Assembly: GCA_005877185.1 (NCBI GenBank)
Contig: VBPQ01000057.1
Span: 1-10,097 of the forward strand
DNA: 10,097 bases
Reading direction: 5' to 3'
Source of the DNA: Nitrososphaerota archaeon
GTDB lineage: Archaea; Thermoproteota; Nitrososphaeria; Nitrososphaerales; Gagatemarchaeaceae
Shown: in pieces, positions 1-6,559 of the stretch
Layout: each line of letters begins with the position of its first letter
Numbering within the stretch: the stretch's first letter is position 1
The notes under the pieces: model-generated
The model's input: only the letters and a program-made list of their open reading frames with translations
The model's database searches: none
What the model was told of the DNA's origin: nothing
Program-made: the position numbers and the translations under genes

Positions 1-543
1 GCCTATCTTCGCGTCGACGATGATGTGCTCCGTATCGATGAGGAACGAACTCTGCTTCAGCAGAGGCGCGAGAGCGAGGATGGAGGTGATGGCCATGCAT
101 CCCGGGGAAGAAACGAGGGTTGCGCCCCTGATCTCTTCCCGATTTATTTCTGGGATGGCGTAGACGAACTCTTGGAGAAGGTCGGGGGAAGGGTGGTCGA
201 ACCCGTACCAGCTCCTGTACTTGCTGGGGTCCTTCAGCCGGAAATCGGCGCTCAGGTCGACTATCTTCAGACCGGTCTTCGCCAGCTGTGGGATGTACTT
301 GACGGACTCCCCGTGGGGAAGGGCGGTGAAGACGAGGTCAGCCTTCTCTGTAAGCGTTCCCTGGTTGAACTCCGAGAAGGTCAGGTTCGTGACGCCACGG
401 AGGTTGGGATGCACCCTGAAGACATACTCGCCCGCGTAACTTCTTGAAGTTGCCACAGTGAGCTCGACGTGCGGGTGTTGCAGCAGCAGCCGAAGAAGCT
501 CCCCCCCGATGTAGCCTGAGGAGGCTACGACCCCGACCCTCAC
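1..543 (-). CDS. argC: N-acetyl-gamma-glutamyl-phosphate reductase family enzyme (ArgC/LysY), 3' end beyond the window
   Basis: This gene encodes the NADPH-dependent reductase that turns a LysW-bound glutamyl phosphate (or aminoadipyl phosphate) into the semialdehyde. The 181 codons present begin with a dinucleotide-binding loop, VASSGYIGGELLRLL (residues 6-20). LPHGES (75-80) and KIVDLSADFRL (93-103) follow, then SSPGC with the expected catalytic cysteine at residue 149. The reading frame is open to the left edge, so about half of a usual 340-350-residue enzyme is visible. I chose GTG at 541-543 because homologues begin directly at this loop. A TTG one codon upstream is also possible, and there is no ATG. 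The start lies 4 bases after the argX stop. The context (LysW, ArgX, ArgG, ArgH) favours a role in arginine synthesis; in lineages with one shared LysW pathway it would also serve lysine, so the name lysY is equally defensible. Confidence 0.93.
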   Translation of the reverse strand, partial: MRVGVVASSGYIGGELLRLLLQHPHVELTVATSRSYAGEYVFRVHPNLRGVTNLTFSEFNQGTLTEKADLVFTALPHGESVKYIPQLAKTGLKIVDLSADFRLKDPSKYRSWYGFDHPSPDLLQEFVYAIPEINREEIRGATLVSSPGCMAITSILALAPLLKQSSFLIDTEHIIVDAKIG

Positions 544-547
544 CAAT

Positions 548-1408
548 TTACTTCTTGCCCCGTGAAAGGACGTACTTGATTATCTTGCGGGGAATGCTGC
601 CTTGCGTGGCTGACTGCGCGCCCTTGAACTCGACCGTGTTGTTGACCTCGTGGATGAGGTAGCCGTCGTCCCTCGACTCCATCGCGTCCACCCCGAGGAC
701 CCCGCCCCCCACCGCCTGGGCTGCCCTGTGAATCAGCTCCTGCAGCTCCTCATCTGGCTTGAAAGCCTTCGAGATTCCCCCGCGAGCTACGTTGGTTCGC
801 CACTCTCCCTCGGGGGCGTAGCGGTACACGCACGCGGCTATCTCGTCCCCAGCCACGACAGCCCTTATGTCCCTGGGAGGGCGCTTTACAAACTCTTGGA
901 GGTAGTACATGTGCTCCGCGGGGTTCTGAAGTTGCTCTCGCAGTTCGACTATCGACTGGAGCGTCTCAGCGTCTCTCGCTAAGCTGACCATTCTTCCCCA
1001 GCTGCCCGTCATAGGCTTCATCACCAAGGGGAACCCGAGCGCCTCGGCGGCCTGAGGAACGGTCTCCGGGGTGAGCGCGATGTATGTCTTCGGGGTCGGA
1101 ATCCTCGCCTTTCCCAAGAGGAGGGTCGTGAGGAGCTTGTTTCCGCAGTTCTCCGTGACGGTGGAGGAGTTCACCACTTCGAGATTCATGTTTTCGAGTA
1201 TCTTCGTCAGGTAGAGTGCCCTGTAGTGACTGATGCACCTCTGAAGAGCGAGGTCGCCGAGGCCGTTTCTCTTGCTGGGCGTCGAGACTTCAAGGACAAG
1301 GCCCTTCGCGTCGAGGAGGGAAGCCTCGCACCCCTCGTTTTCGCCCTCCTTCTTGAGGGCTTTCTCCTCCCATCTCAGCCTATCGAAGAGGATGGTAAGT
1401 TGCAACAA
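548..1408 (-). CDS. argX: LysW ligase, ATP-grasp: glutamate-LysW ligase ArgX (or alpha-aminoadipate-LysW ligase LysX)
   Basis: This 286-residue RimK-like ATP-grasp ligase joins the alpha-amino group of glutamate (ArgX) or alpha-aminoadipate (LysX) to the side-chain carboxyl of the last Glu of LysW, using ATP. Visible family marks are the N-terminus LTILFDRLRWEEKAL (4-18), the ATP-binding KPMTGSWGRMVS (131-142), RDIRAVVAGDEI (179-190), WRTNVARGG (203-211) and the metal-binding EVNNTVEFKG (254-263). Length is normal. The start is TTG: only CTG, TTG and TTG codons lie between the lysW stop and the conserved N-terminus. A GGGGGAG stretch inside the end of lysW could serve as ribosome binding site. 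Neighbouring argG and argH favour the arginine substrate. A bifunctional ligase is possible, and substrate choice cannot be settled from motifs alone. Confidence 0.93.
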   Translation of the reverse strand: MLQLTILFDRLRWEEKALKKEGENEGCEASLLDAKGLVLEVSTPSKRNGLGDLALQRCISHYRALYLTKILENMNLEVVNSSTVTENCGNKLLTTLLLGKARIPTPKTYIALTPETVPQAAEALGFPLVMKPMTGSWGRMVSLARDAETLQSIVELREQLQNPAEHMYYLQEFVKRPPRDIRAVVAGDEIAACVYRYAPEGEWRTNVARGGISKAFKPDEELQELIHRAAQAVGGGVLGVDAMESRDDGYLIHEVNNTVEFKGAQSATQGSIPRKIIKYVLSRGKK

Positions 1409-1411
1409 CAG

Positions 1412-1585
1412 CTACTCCCCCCAGTCCTCTTCGACCGCCTCCGCGGGTTTCAATAGTGCAACACCACCCCTTATCTCGGATACTTCGTACTCGACGCCGC
1501 AATCTCTGCACGAAACGATCTCCCCGACTATTACGTCGTTGGGGACGTTTATCGGGCCGTCGCACTCAGCACACTTGGTATTCAC
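1412..1585 (-). CDS. lysW: Amino-group carrier protein LysW
   Basis: This 57-residue acidic carrier protein protects the amino group of glutamate or aminoadipate during arginine or lysine synthesis and presents intermediates to the pathway enzymes. It has the two zinc-ribbon pairs CAEC (residues 5-8) and CRDC (26-29) and ends in EDWGE, the diagnostic C-terminus whose last Glu forms the bond with the substrate. The GTG start at 1583-1585 is fixed by a strong Shine-Dalgarno sequence, GGAGGTGA, 7 bases upstream, and there is no ATG. The start overlaps the argH stop by one base (TAGTG). The TAG stop lies in the same frame as argX, with one CTG codon between it and the argX TTG start. Small size and non-ATG start make it easy to miss in automated calling. 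Confidence 0.96.
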   Translation of the reverse strand: MNTKCAECDGPINVPNDVIVGEIVSCRDCGVEYEVSEIRGGVALLKPAEAVEEDWGE

Positions 1586-3063
1586 TAGTTTCTCACCTCC
1601 TCGAGCAATGAGTTTGCGCTCCTGAGGAGCGACCGCTCCGCCAACTTCAGGCCGCCCTCGAGCTTGGCGAGCCGCGAGCGGTTCCTGTGGACGAGTCGGA
1701 GGCGCCTCTCAACGCTTCCCCGGATGAACTGTGGGTTGGCACCTCCCGCCGTCACTATGCTCTTCAGCGAGCCGGCCGGGTCGAGGACTTTCTGCAGGGT
1801 CTCGTCGTCGAGGGGAGGGATTCTCTTTGAGAGCTTCGGGAGCTCTCTCGCCGCCTGTGAGAACGGAATCGCCTCCTCGACGGACTTCCGAACGACCTCC
1901 CCGACGAGGGAGTGTGCCTCCCTGAATGAGAGGCCGCTCGACTTTACGAGGTAGTTCGCGAGGGAGGTGGCCGTGGAGTAATCCCCATCCATCGACCTGG
2001 AGAAAGCTTGGGGGTTGAACTTCAGGGTCGAGATCGTTGCATCCATCATCTCAACGGACTTCTGGGTGTTCGCGAAGCCCTCCCAGAGGTGGGGAGTGAC
2101 CTCCTGGAGGTCGAGGTTGTAGGAGTACGGGAGTCCTTTCAGGATGGCGCAGACGGCTTGAAGCGACCCGAGGACGGAGCCACACTTCGCCCTTACGAGT
2201 TCGGCGGTGACGGGGTTCTTCTTCTGAGGCATGATACTACTGGAGGCGGCGTACTCGTCCGCGACCTCTACGAAGCCAAACTCCTTCGAAGACCAGAGGA
2301 TGATCTCCTCCGCGATCCTGCTCAGTTCGATCATCAGCATCTCGCAGGAGGAGAGAGCTTCAACCGCGAAATCACGCGACGAGACTGCGTCCATCGAGTT
2401 CTCGATTATCCCCGTGAAGCCGAGGAGGGAGGCGACCAGCCTCCTGTCTACGTTCACTGAAGTCCCCGCGAGCGCTGCCGCCCCCATGGGCGAGAGGTTG
2501 GCCCTCTCGTACAGTTGGAAGAACCTCTCACAGTCCCGCTGAATCGAGTCGAAGTAGGCGATATAGTGGTGCGCCACGGTAACGGGCTGGGCGTGTTGCA
2601 AATGGGTGAATCCCGGGATGACGGTTCGTCCGTCTCGTTTGACCACCGCTAGGAGCGATTCCTGAAGCAGGTTCACCCCCGTCAGGAGGTGGATGACGCG
2701 CTCTCGCAGCTCAATCCTGATCGCAGTGGCAACCTGGTCGTTCCTGCTCTTCCCGAGGTTGAGGAAACCAGCCTTCTCGACTCCCAGTCGGTCGACGGCG
2801 GACTGCTCTATCGCCTGATGGATATCCTCGAACTGGCCTGTCGCTGTCTCCGGGGCCGCCTGGAGGAGGAACTTCAGGCATTCGGCTCCGATCTCTTTCT
2901 TGACCTCCCCGGCGCGAATCAGCGATAGCATGTGCGCTGTGTTGATCCTGATGACGTGCGTTGCGATGGGTGCGTCGAATCCGATGGATGAGATGAACCC
3001 AGTCGCACTTTCATTGGATCTCTTCAGGCGTCTCCCTCTGATATCCAGCGGTTCTCCCCTCAC
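1585..3063 (-). CDS. argH: Argininosuccinate lyase
   Basis: This enzyme splits argininosuccinate into arginine and fumarate, the last step of arginine synthesis; the family works as a homotetramer in the cytosol. Fumarase/aspartase-superfamily signatures are present in order: EDIH (79-82), GKSRNDQVAT (104-113), THLQHAQP (153-160, with the TH active-site pair) and the fumarate-lyase signature SSIMPQKKNP (275-284) carrying the catalytic serine. At 492 residues it is somewhat longer than the usual 460-480, with the extra residues as a basic, likely helical C-terminal tail (about 455-492). The GTG at 3061-3063 follows directly on an in-frame TGA, so it is the farthest possible start. It is needed to include the conserved RGRRL...SSIGFD N-terminus (9-30). 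This makes the gene overlap the end of argG by 53 bases, suggesting coupled translation. Confidence 0.95.
   Translation of the reverse strand: MRGEPLDIRGRRLKRSNESATGFISSIGFDAPIATHVIRINTAHMLSLIRAGEVKKEIGAECLKFLLQAAPETATGQFEDIHQAIEQSAVDRLGVEKAGFLNLGKSRNDQVATAIRIELRERVIHLLTGVNLLQESLLAVVKRDGRTVIPGFTHLQHAQPVTVAHHYIAYFDSIQRDCERFFQLYERANLSPMGAAALAGTSVNVDRRLVASLLGFTGIIENSMDAVSSRDFAVEALSSCEMLMIELSRIAEEIILWSSKEFGFVEVADEYAASSSIMPQKKNPVTAELVRAKCGSVLGSLQAVCAILKGLPYSYNLDLQEVTPHLWEGFANTQKSVEMMDATISTLKFNPQAFSRSMDGDYSTATSLANYLVKSSGLSFREAHSLVGEVVRKSVEEAIPFSQAARELPKLSKRIPPLDDETLQKVLDPAGSLKSIVTAGGANPQFIRGSVERRLRLVHRNRSRLAKLEGGLKLAERSLLRSANSLLEEVRN
1593..1600 (-). promoter_or_regulatory. Strong Shine-Dalgarno sequence of lysW
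   Basis: On the minus strand this reads GGAGGTGA, a full match to the archaeal anti-Shine-Dalgarno complement, 7 bases before the GTG of lysW. It lies inside the end of argH. It is the only perfect site I see in the arg operon; the other internal starts have weak or unclear sites. This would suit a carrier protein needed in excess over its enzymes (inference). Confidence 0.8.
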
Positions 3064-4252
3064 TCATCCCGGCGACCTTGGCGGCGACGCGGGCTTGAAG
3101 CCCCCAGAGCTCTATGAAACCAACCGCATTTCTCTGGTCGAAGGTCGAACCCTTGTTGTAGGTTGACAGCTCCAGCTTGTAGAGCGCGTTCTTCGATGAC
3201 CTTCCCACCACCCTCACGTTGCCCTTGTAGAGCTTCAACCTTACCTTTCCCGTTACACGCTTCTGAGTCGTTTCGATGAAGCTGTCGAGTGCCGCCCGTA
3301 GAGGCTCCATCCAGAGGCCGGAGTAGACGAGCCAGGCCCACTCTCTCTCGACGGAGGACTTGAAATCCAGTTCGTTCCTCGTCAGTACGAGCTTCTCGAG
3401 GTCCTTGTGCGCTTCTATGATGGTCAGGGCCGCGGGGCACTCGTAGACCTCCCTCGATTTTATCCCGACGAGCCTGTCCTCGATGTGGTCGATTATCCCA
3501 ACGCCGTGCGAGCCACCGAGCTGGTTCACGAACTGGATCAGTTCGACGGGGTTCAGCTCCTGGCCATTCACCTTGCTCGGGACCCCGTCGAGGAATTCAA
3601 GGTCCAGGTAGGCAGGCGTATCGGGGGCGTCTTCAGGGAGGGTCGCCCACTCGAAGGCGTCGGGGAGGGGCTCTTGGTCCGGGTGCTCGAGGGGGCCGCT
3701 CTCGATGGACCTCCCCCAGAGGTTCTGGTCGACGCTGTAGATCGACTTCGAGGGTTTTATCGGGATTCCCTGATTCTGTGCGTAGGTCATCTCCTCGTCC
3801 CTCGTCATGTTCCACTCCCTGACCGGGGCGATAACCTTCAGGGACGGGTCGAGCGACCTGACTGTCACGTCTATCCTGACCTGGTCGTTTCCCTTCCCGG
3901 TGCAACCGTGGGCGACCGCGCCAGCGCCTTCCCTCTGGGCAACCTCCACGAGTTTCTCCGCTATCAGGGGTCTACCCAGGGCGGTACTGAGCGGGTATTT
4001 GCCTTCGTAGAGCCCGTTTGCCTTTATCGCGGGGTGGACGTAGCCGGTGACAAACTCATGGCGGGCATCGACCTCGTAGTGGTTTCGTGCTCCCAGGAGG
4101 TATGCACGCTTCCCTATCTCCCTGAGGTTATCCTTCTGCCCTAGGTCGAGCGTCACCGTGATGACGTCGGCCTTGTACTTCTCCTGCAGCCACTTGATGC
4201 AGACGGAGGTGTCGAGGCCGCCAGAGTATGCGAGAGCTACTGTGAGTCCCAA
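3011..4252 (-). CDS. argG: Argininosuccinate synthase
   Basis: This enzyme condenses citrulline and aspartate with ATP to give argininosuccinate, the penultimate step of arginine synthesis. The 413-residue length is normal. The N-type ATP pyrophosphatase loop is AYSGGLDTS (8-16). Substrate and nucleotide motifs follow: YPLSTALGRPLIA (86-98), HGCTGKGNDQVR (115-126) and SVDQNLWGRSIE (173-184). The start is TTG at 4250-4252: the frame runs upstream only to a stop about 10 codons away without any ATG or GTG, and the conserved protein begins here. It is the first gene of the operon, with a TATA box about 32 bases upstream giving a leader of only about 6 bases. No clear Shine-Dalgarno site precedes it. 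Its 3' end overlaps argH. Confidence 0.97.
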   Translation of the reverse strand: MGLTVALAYSGGLDTSVCIKWLQEKYKADVITVTLDLGQKDNLREIGKRAYLLGARNHYEVDARHEFVTGYVHPAIKANGLYEGKYPLSTALGRPLIAEKLVEVAQREGAGAVAHGCTGKGNDQVRIDVTVRSLDPSLKVIAPVREWNMTRDEEMTYAQNQGIPIKPSKSIYSVDQNLWGRSIESGPLEHPDQEPLPDAFEWATLPEDAPDTPAYLDLEFLDGVPSKVNGQELNPVELIQFVNQLGGSHGVGIIDHIEDRLVGIKSREVYECPAALTIIEAHKDLEKLVLTRNELDFKSSVEREWAWLVYSGLWMEPLRAALDSFIETTQKRVTGKVRLKLYKGNVRVVGRSSKNALYKLELSTYNKGSTFDQRNAVGFIELWGLQARVAAKVAGMSEGRTAGYQRETPEEIQ

Positions 4253-4280
4253 AGTATCGTTTGAGACCTGCGGAAAACAC

Positions 4281-4288
4281 TTTTATAG
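4281..4288. promoter_or_regulatory. Shared TATA box of the divergent argG and ACT-like gene promoters
   Basis: The 59-base gap between two divergent starts holds one clear TATA element: TTTTATAG on the plus strand, CTATAAAA on the minus strand. Its centre is about 27 bases before the plus-strand TTG at 4312 (predicting a leaderless transcript) and about 32 bases before the minus-strand TTG at 4252 (predicting a leader of about 6 bases). A-rich, TFB-recognition-like tracts flank both sides: GGAAAACA before it on the plus strand and CCAAAAT before it on the minus strand. That it works in both directions is inference from spacing. Confidence 0.65.
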
Positions 4289-4311
4289 ATTTTGGCTAGT
4301 TTGAGCTTTTA

Positions 4312-5040
4312 TTGGCTCCGCGTGACCAAAACAGGTCATCGAACTCGCGAAACGGCCCTTCGCTAATCAGAGCGGTCAGGGACGAGGTGAACTCCGACTT
4401 CTCGTTTCAAGACGCTATCGCCAGGGATTACGCCAATCTGAGTGGACTGGCCAGAGTAATCAGGCCGAAGGTCGCCGCTAGGATGGGTAAGAAGGTCAAG
4501 GACGTCAACGAAGAGGGAATCATAAGCTCCCTCAAGCGGATCAGAGATGATTATTCACCGGCGTCGAGCCAGGTGGCCAATGTTGTCGCGAACAGCGTCG
4601 TGAATGTGAGGACAGGTGTCTCGAGGCTTTCGGTTGAGAAGACAAGGAAGACCCTCCAGACAGTCAGCACCCTTCTCTCAAGCTACCAAGAGGACTTCAT
4701 GCAAGTCTCTGAATCGCTGTCGTCGATCACCCTAATTTTTGACGAGAGACTGCATAAGGAAGTGAAGAAGGCCCTATCGAGCGCGGAATTCCTAGACGAA
4801 GGGGAGGAGCGCGCAGCGATTACGGTGCACAGCCCGAAGGAAATCATCACCACGACAGGCTGCATCAGCTCCTTCTACGACCAGCTTTCCAGAAAGCACG
4901 TCAACGTCGAAGACACGGTAAGCTGCTACACGGACACGATGATGGTAGTGACCATGAAGGACGCTGGAAAGGCATTCGAGGCGCTGACAGAGCTGATAGA
5001 TGAAGAGAAGAGGAAACTGGGCGAAGCCTCAGTTGACTGA
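4312..5040 (+). CDS. ACT-like domain protein of unknown function, candidate regulator
   Basis: I do not recognise this 242-residue gene by name. Residues 29-80 (FSFQDAIARDYANLSGLARVI onward) are helical and resemble a small DNA-binding or dimerisation region seen in archaeal putative regulators. Two ACT-like halves follow. The first is about 109-155, with SSITLIFDERLHKEVKKAL. The second, about 168-230, is clearer, with the pattern TTGCISSFYDQL then VNVEDTVSCYTDTMMVV and a closing helix. ACT domains often bind amino acids and form dimers. There is no signal peptide or membrane segment. The TTG start at 4312 is the only start codon after the upstream in-frame stop and would be leaderless; an internal GTG at 4387 (residue 26) is the alternative. 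It is the only plus-strand gene and faces the arg operon across one TATA box, so an arginine- or lysine-sensing regulator is a reasonable guess, not a demonstrated function. Confidence 0.75.
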   Translation: MAPRDQNRSSNSRNGPSLIRAVRDEVNSDFSFQDAIARDYANLSGLARVIRPKVAARMGKKVKDVNEEGIISSLKRIRDDYSPASSQVANVVANSVVNVRTGVSRLSVEKTRKTLQTVSTLLSSYQEDFMQVSESLSSITLIFDERLHKEVKKALSSAEFLDEGEERAAITVHSPKEIITTTGCISSFYDQLSRKHVNVEDTVSCYTDTMMVVTMKDAGKAFEALTELIDEEKRKLGEASVD

Positions 5041-5120
5041 ACGGCAGCCTGGTACCAATTCTATTCTTCCAATCCTGTAGACTTGCCTACTACAAGGGGC
5101 ATAACGCTTCAATCGTCGGC
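5041..5120. other. Convergent intergenic gap
   Basis: These 80 bases separate the ends of the ACT-like gene and the convergent MFS gene. They contain a short pyrimidine-rich tract on the plus strand (5058-5070) that could act as a simple archaeal terminator for the ACT-like gene, and a weak 5-base inverted repeat (TGTAG at 5076-5080 with CTACA at 5090-5094). I see no RNA gene and no small coding region. Confidence 0.4.
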
Positions 5121-6446
5121 TCAGGAATGGGGACCCTCGGTGTGGCCACCCGCGGGCAGCCTAGTCACAACGGCCGCAGCCAAGAACAATAACAGCCCGG
5201 CGGAGATGAAGGTGACGTGGAAGCCGGCAAAGACGGAGATGAAACCGGACCCCAGGGAGCCCGCCAGGGTCGCTACACCGATGACCGCGCTGTACACGCC
5301 GAGGGCCGAGCCTGCGTTCCCCCTCTGGATTGCGTTGAACATCATTGTGTACGTTGAGATGTAGTATGCCGCGAACGCAACGCCTGAAGCAAGAGGGTAT
5401 AGAATCAAAGCCGGGATCACGTATCCAGGGCCCGCGGCGACCAGAGCGAAGACCCCGAAGAGCACGTAACACCCGCCCCTCAGAAGAAGACCCTGGATGG
5501 AACCGGACGCCAGGGAGCGTCTCTCAAAGTACCTTCCCGCGTACCGGAACGCGAGGGTCTGGACGACCATCCCGGATAGGATGACGGCAAAGACCTCGCC
5601 GGTGGAAAGCGAGAAAGTAGAGAGCGCCGGGACTAGCGAGGTGTTGAAGACCCCGCTTGACAAGTAGAAGCAGACGGTCGAGATGTAGAAGAGGGGAAGG
5701 TAGCTGGTGAGGCTGAAGCGGAGGCCCCTGAACAACCGCCTGAAGTCTACGAGCCCGGGCGTGGTAAGAAACATCAACGGCAAGGCCAAGAAACGGGTGA
5801 AGAAGCTAGCCCTCCGCCGGACGATGGTCTCCCTCTCGAAGACGAAAGCAGGCTCGCTGATGGTCGCGAAGGCAAGAACAGCAGAGGCGAGAGAGAAAGT
5901 TCCAAGTGGTATCGAGAGGAGAATCAGCGGCAACCCCCCCGCCCCCCAGAGCGTGCTGAGGACCAATCCTCCAACGTTTCCCAAGCTCGAGATCATGGAG
6001 AGCCTGGCAAAGGCGTTCGCCCACTTTCCCTTGTGCTCGGTCTCCATGATCAACAGATTAAGCGGCGTGGCTGCGGCTGCGGAGATGAAGGAGAAGACAG
6101 AGTAGACCAGAATCGTTCCCGGTGTGTTCCCGAGGAAGTAGAAGGCGAAGAGGATCGATGCCGTCAGCGCGTAGCTGACCACCACGATGGTCTTGCGGTT
6201 GTGCAGCCTGTCCGTCGCGTATCCCCAGAACATCGAGGCTGGGATACTCACGCCGTTGAACATCGCGAATGCGAGGCTCGCGTAGATCGTGCCCAGAATC
6301 TGACCGTTGAGCTGAATAAGGTAAAGCTGGACGAGTGGACCCAGGGGGCCCGTCGCCATCGACACGGGGAGCACAGAGTAGACCCACCCGACCCTCCTCT
6401 TCTTCTTCCTGCCCGCGCTTCCGCCCTGTTCGCTCTCTTGCTGCAA
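5121..6446 (-). CDS. Major facilitator superfamily (MFS) transporter, substrate unknown
   Basis: This 441-residue polytopic membrane protein has about 12 predicted transmembrane segments: six in residues 18-195, a basic cytoplasmic loop at about 200-245, and six more from about 247 to 428. The MFS loop 2-3 motif is recognisable as GYATDRLHNRK (75-85), and the N-terminus carries a basic patch, RKKKRR (13-18). It should be a secondary transporter of a small solute or drug driven by an ion gradient; nothing here identifies the substrate or direction. The TTG start at 6444-6446 is the only start codon between an in-frame upstream TAA and the first membrane segment, and fits a TATA box about 37 bases upstream. 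An ATG at 6473-6475 lies in another frame. The gene is monocistronic, with hisS upstream and a convergent gene downstream. Confidence 0.88.
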   Translation of the reverse strand: MQQESEQGGSAGRKKKRRVGWVYSVLPVSMATGPLGPLVQLYLIQLNGQILGTIYASLAFAMFNGVSIPASMFWGYATDRLHNRKTIVVVSYALTASILFAFYFLGNTPGTILVYSVFSFISAAAATPLNLLIMETEHKGKWANAFARLSMISSLGNVGGLVLSTLWGAGGLPLILLSIPLGTFSLASAVLAFATISEPAFVFERETIVRRRASFFTRFLALPLMFLTTPGLVDFRRLFRGLRFSLTSYLPLFYISTVCFYLSSGVFNTSLVPALSTFSLSTGEVFAVILSGMVVQTLAFRYAGRYFERRSLASGSIQGLLLRGGCYVLFGVFALVAAGPGYVIPALILYPLASGVAFAAYYISTYTMMFNAIQRGNAGSALGVYSAVIGVATLAGSLGSGFISVFAGFHVTFISAGLLLFLAAAVVTRLPAGGHTEGPHS

Positions 6447-6479
6447 GGCTCCGTGGGCTCGGAGGAGTCGTTCATCTAC

Positions 6480-6487
6480 TTATAGAA
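6480..6487 (-). promoter_or_regulatory. TATA box of the MFS transporter gene
   Basis: On the minus strand the sequence TTTCTATAAG spans this site. Its centre is about 37 bases before the TTG start, so a transcript would begin near 6457 with a leader of about 10 bases. It lies in the 113-base gap (6447-6559) after hisS, where no other gene or structure is visible, so the transporter probably has its own promoter. The assignment rests on spacing and an imperfect consensus. Confidence 0.5.
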
Positions 6488-6559
6488 ACGGCTCGATGAG
6501 TCGTCACAAACGGCCTCTCTCGCTGAGGGTGTCCCGAAATCGGTCGCGAGGCGAGCTAC

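Noticed and set aside
25..447. Plus-strand open frame of 140 codons at the left edge
   Set aside because: It is the complement of argC, whose nucleotide-binding loop and SSPGC active site are clear on the minus strand.
3407..4144. Plus-strand open frame of 245 codons opposite argG
   Set aside because: It lies wholly antisense to a gene with unmistakable argininosuccinate synthase motifs, has no recognisable domain, and such frames arise from the GC-rich codon pattern.
5076..5094. Hairpin terminator in the convergent gap
   Set aside because: The stem is only five pairs and no T-tract follows on either strand.
6248..6475. ATG at 6473-6475 as the true start of the MFS gene
   Set aside because: It is in a different frame from the transporter, would need a frameshift, and sits only about 9 bases from the TATA box, too close for a normal promoter.
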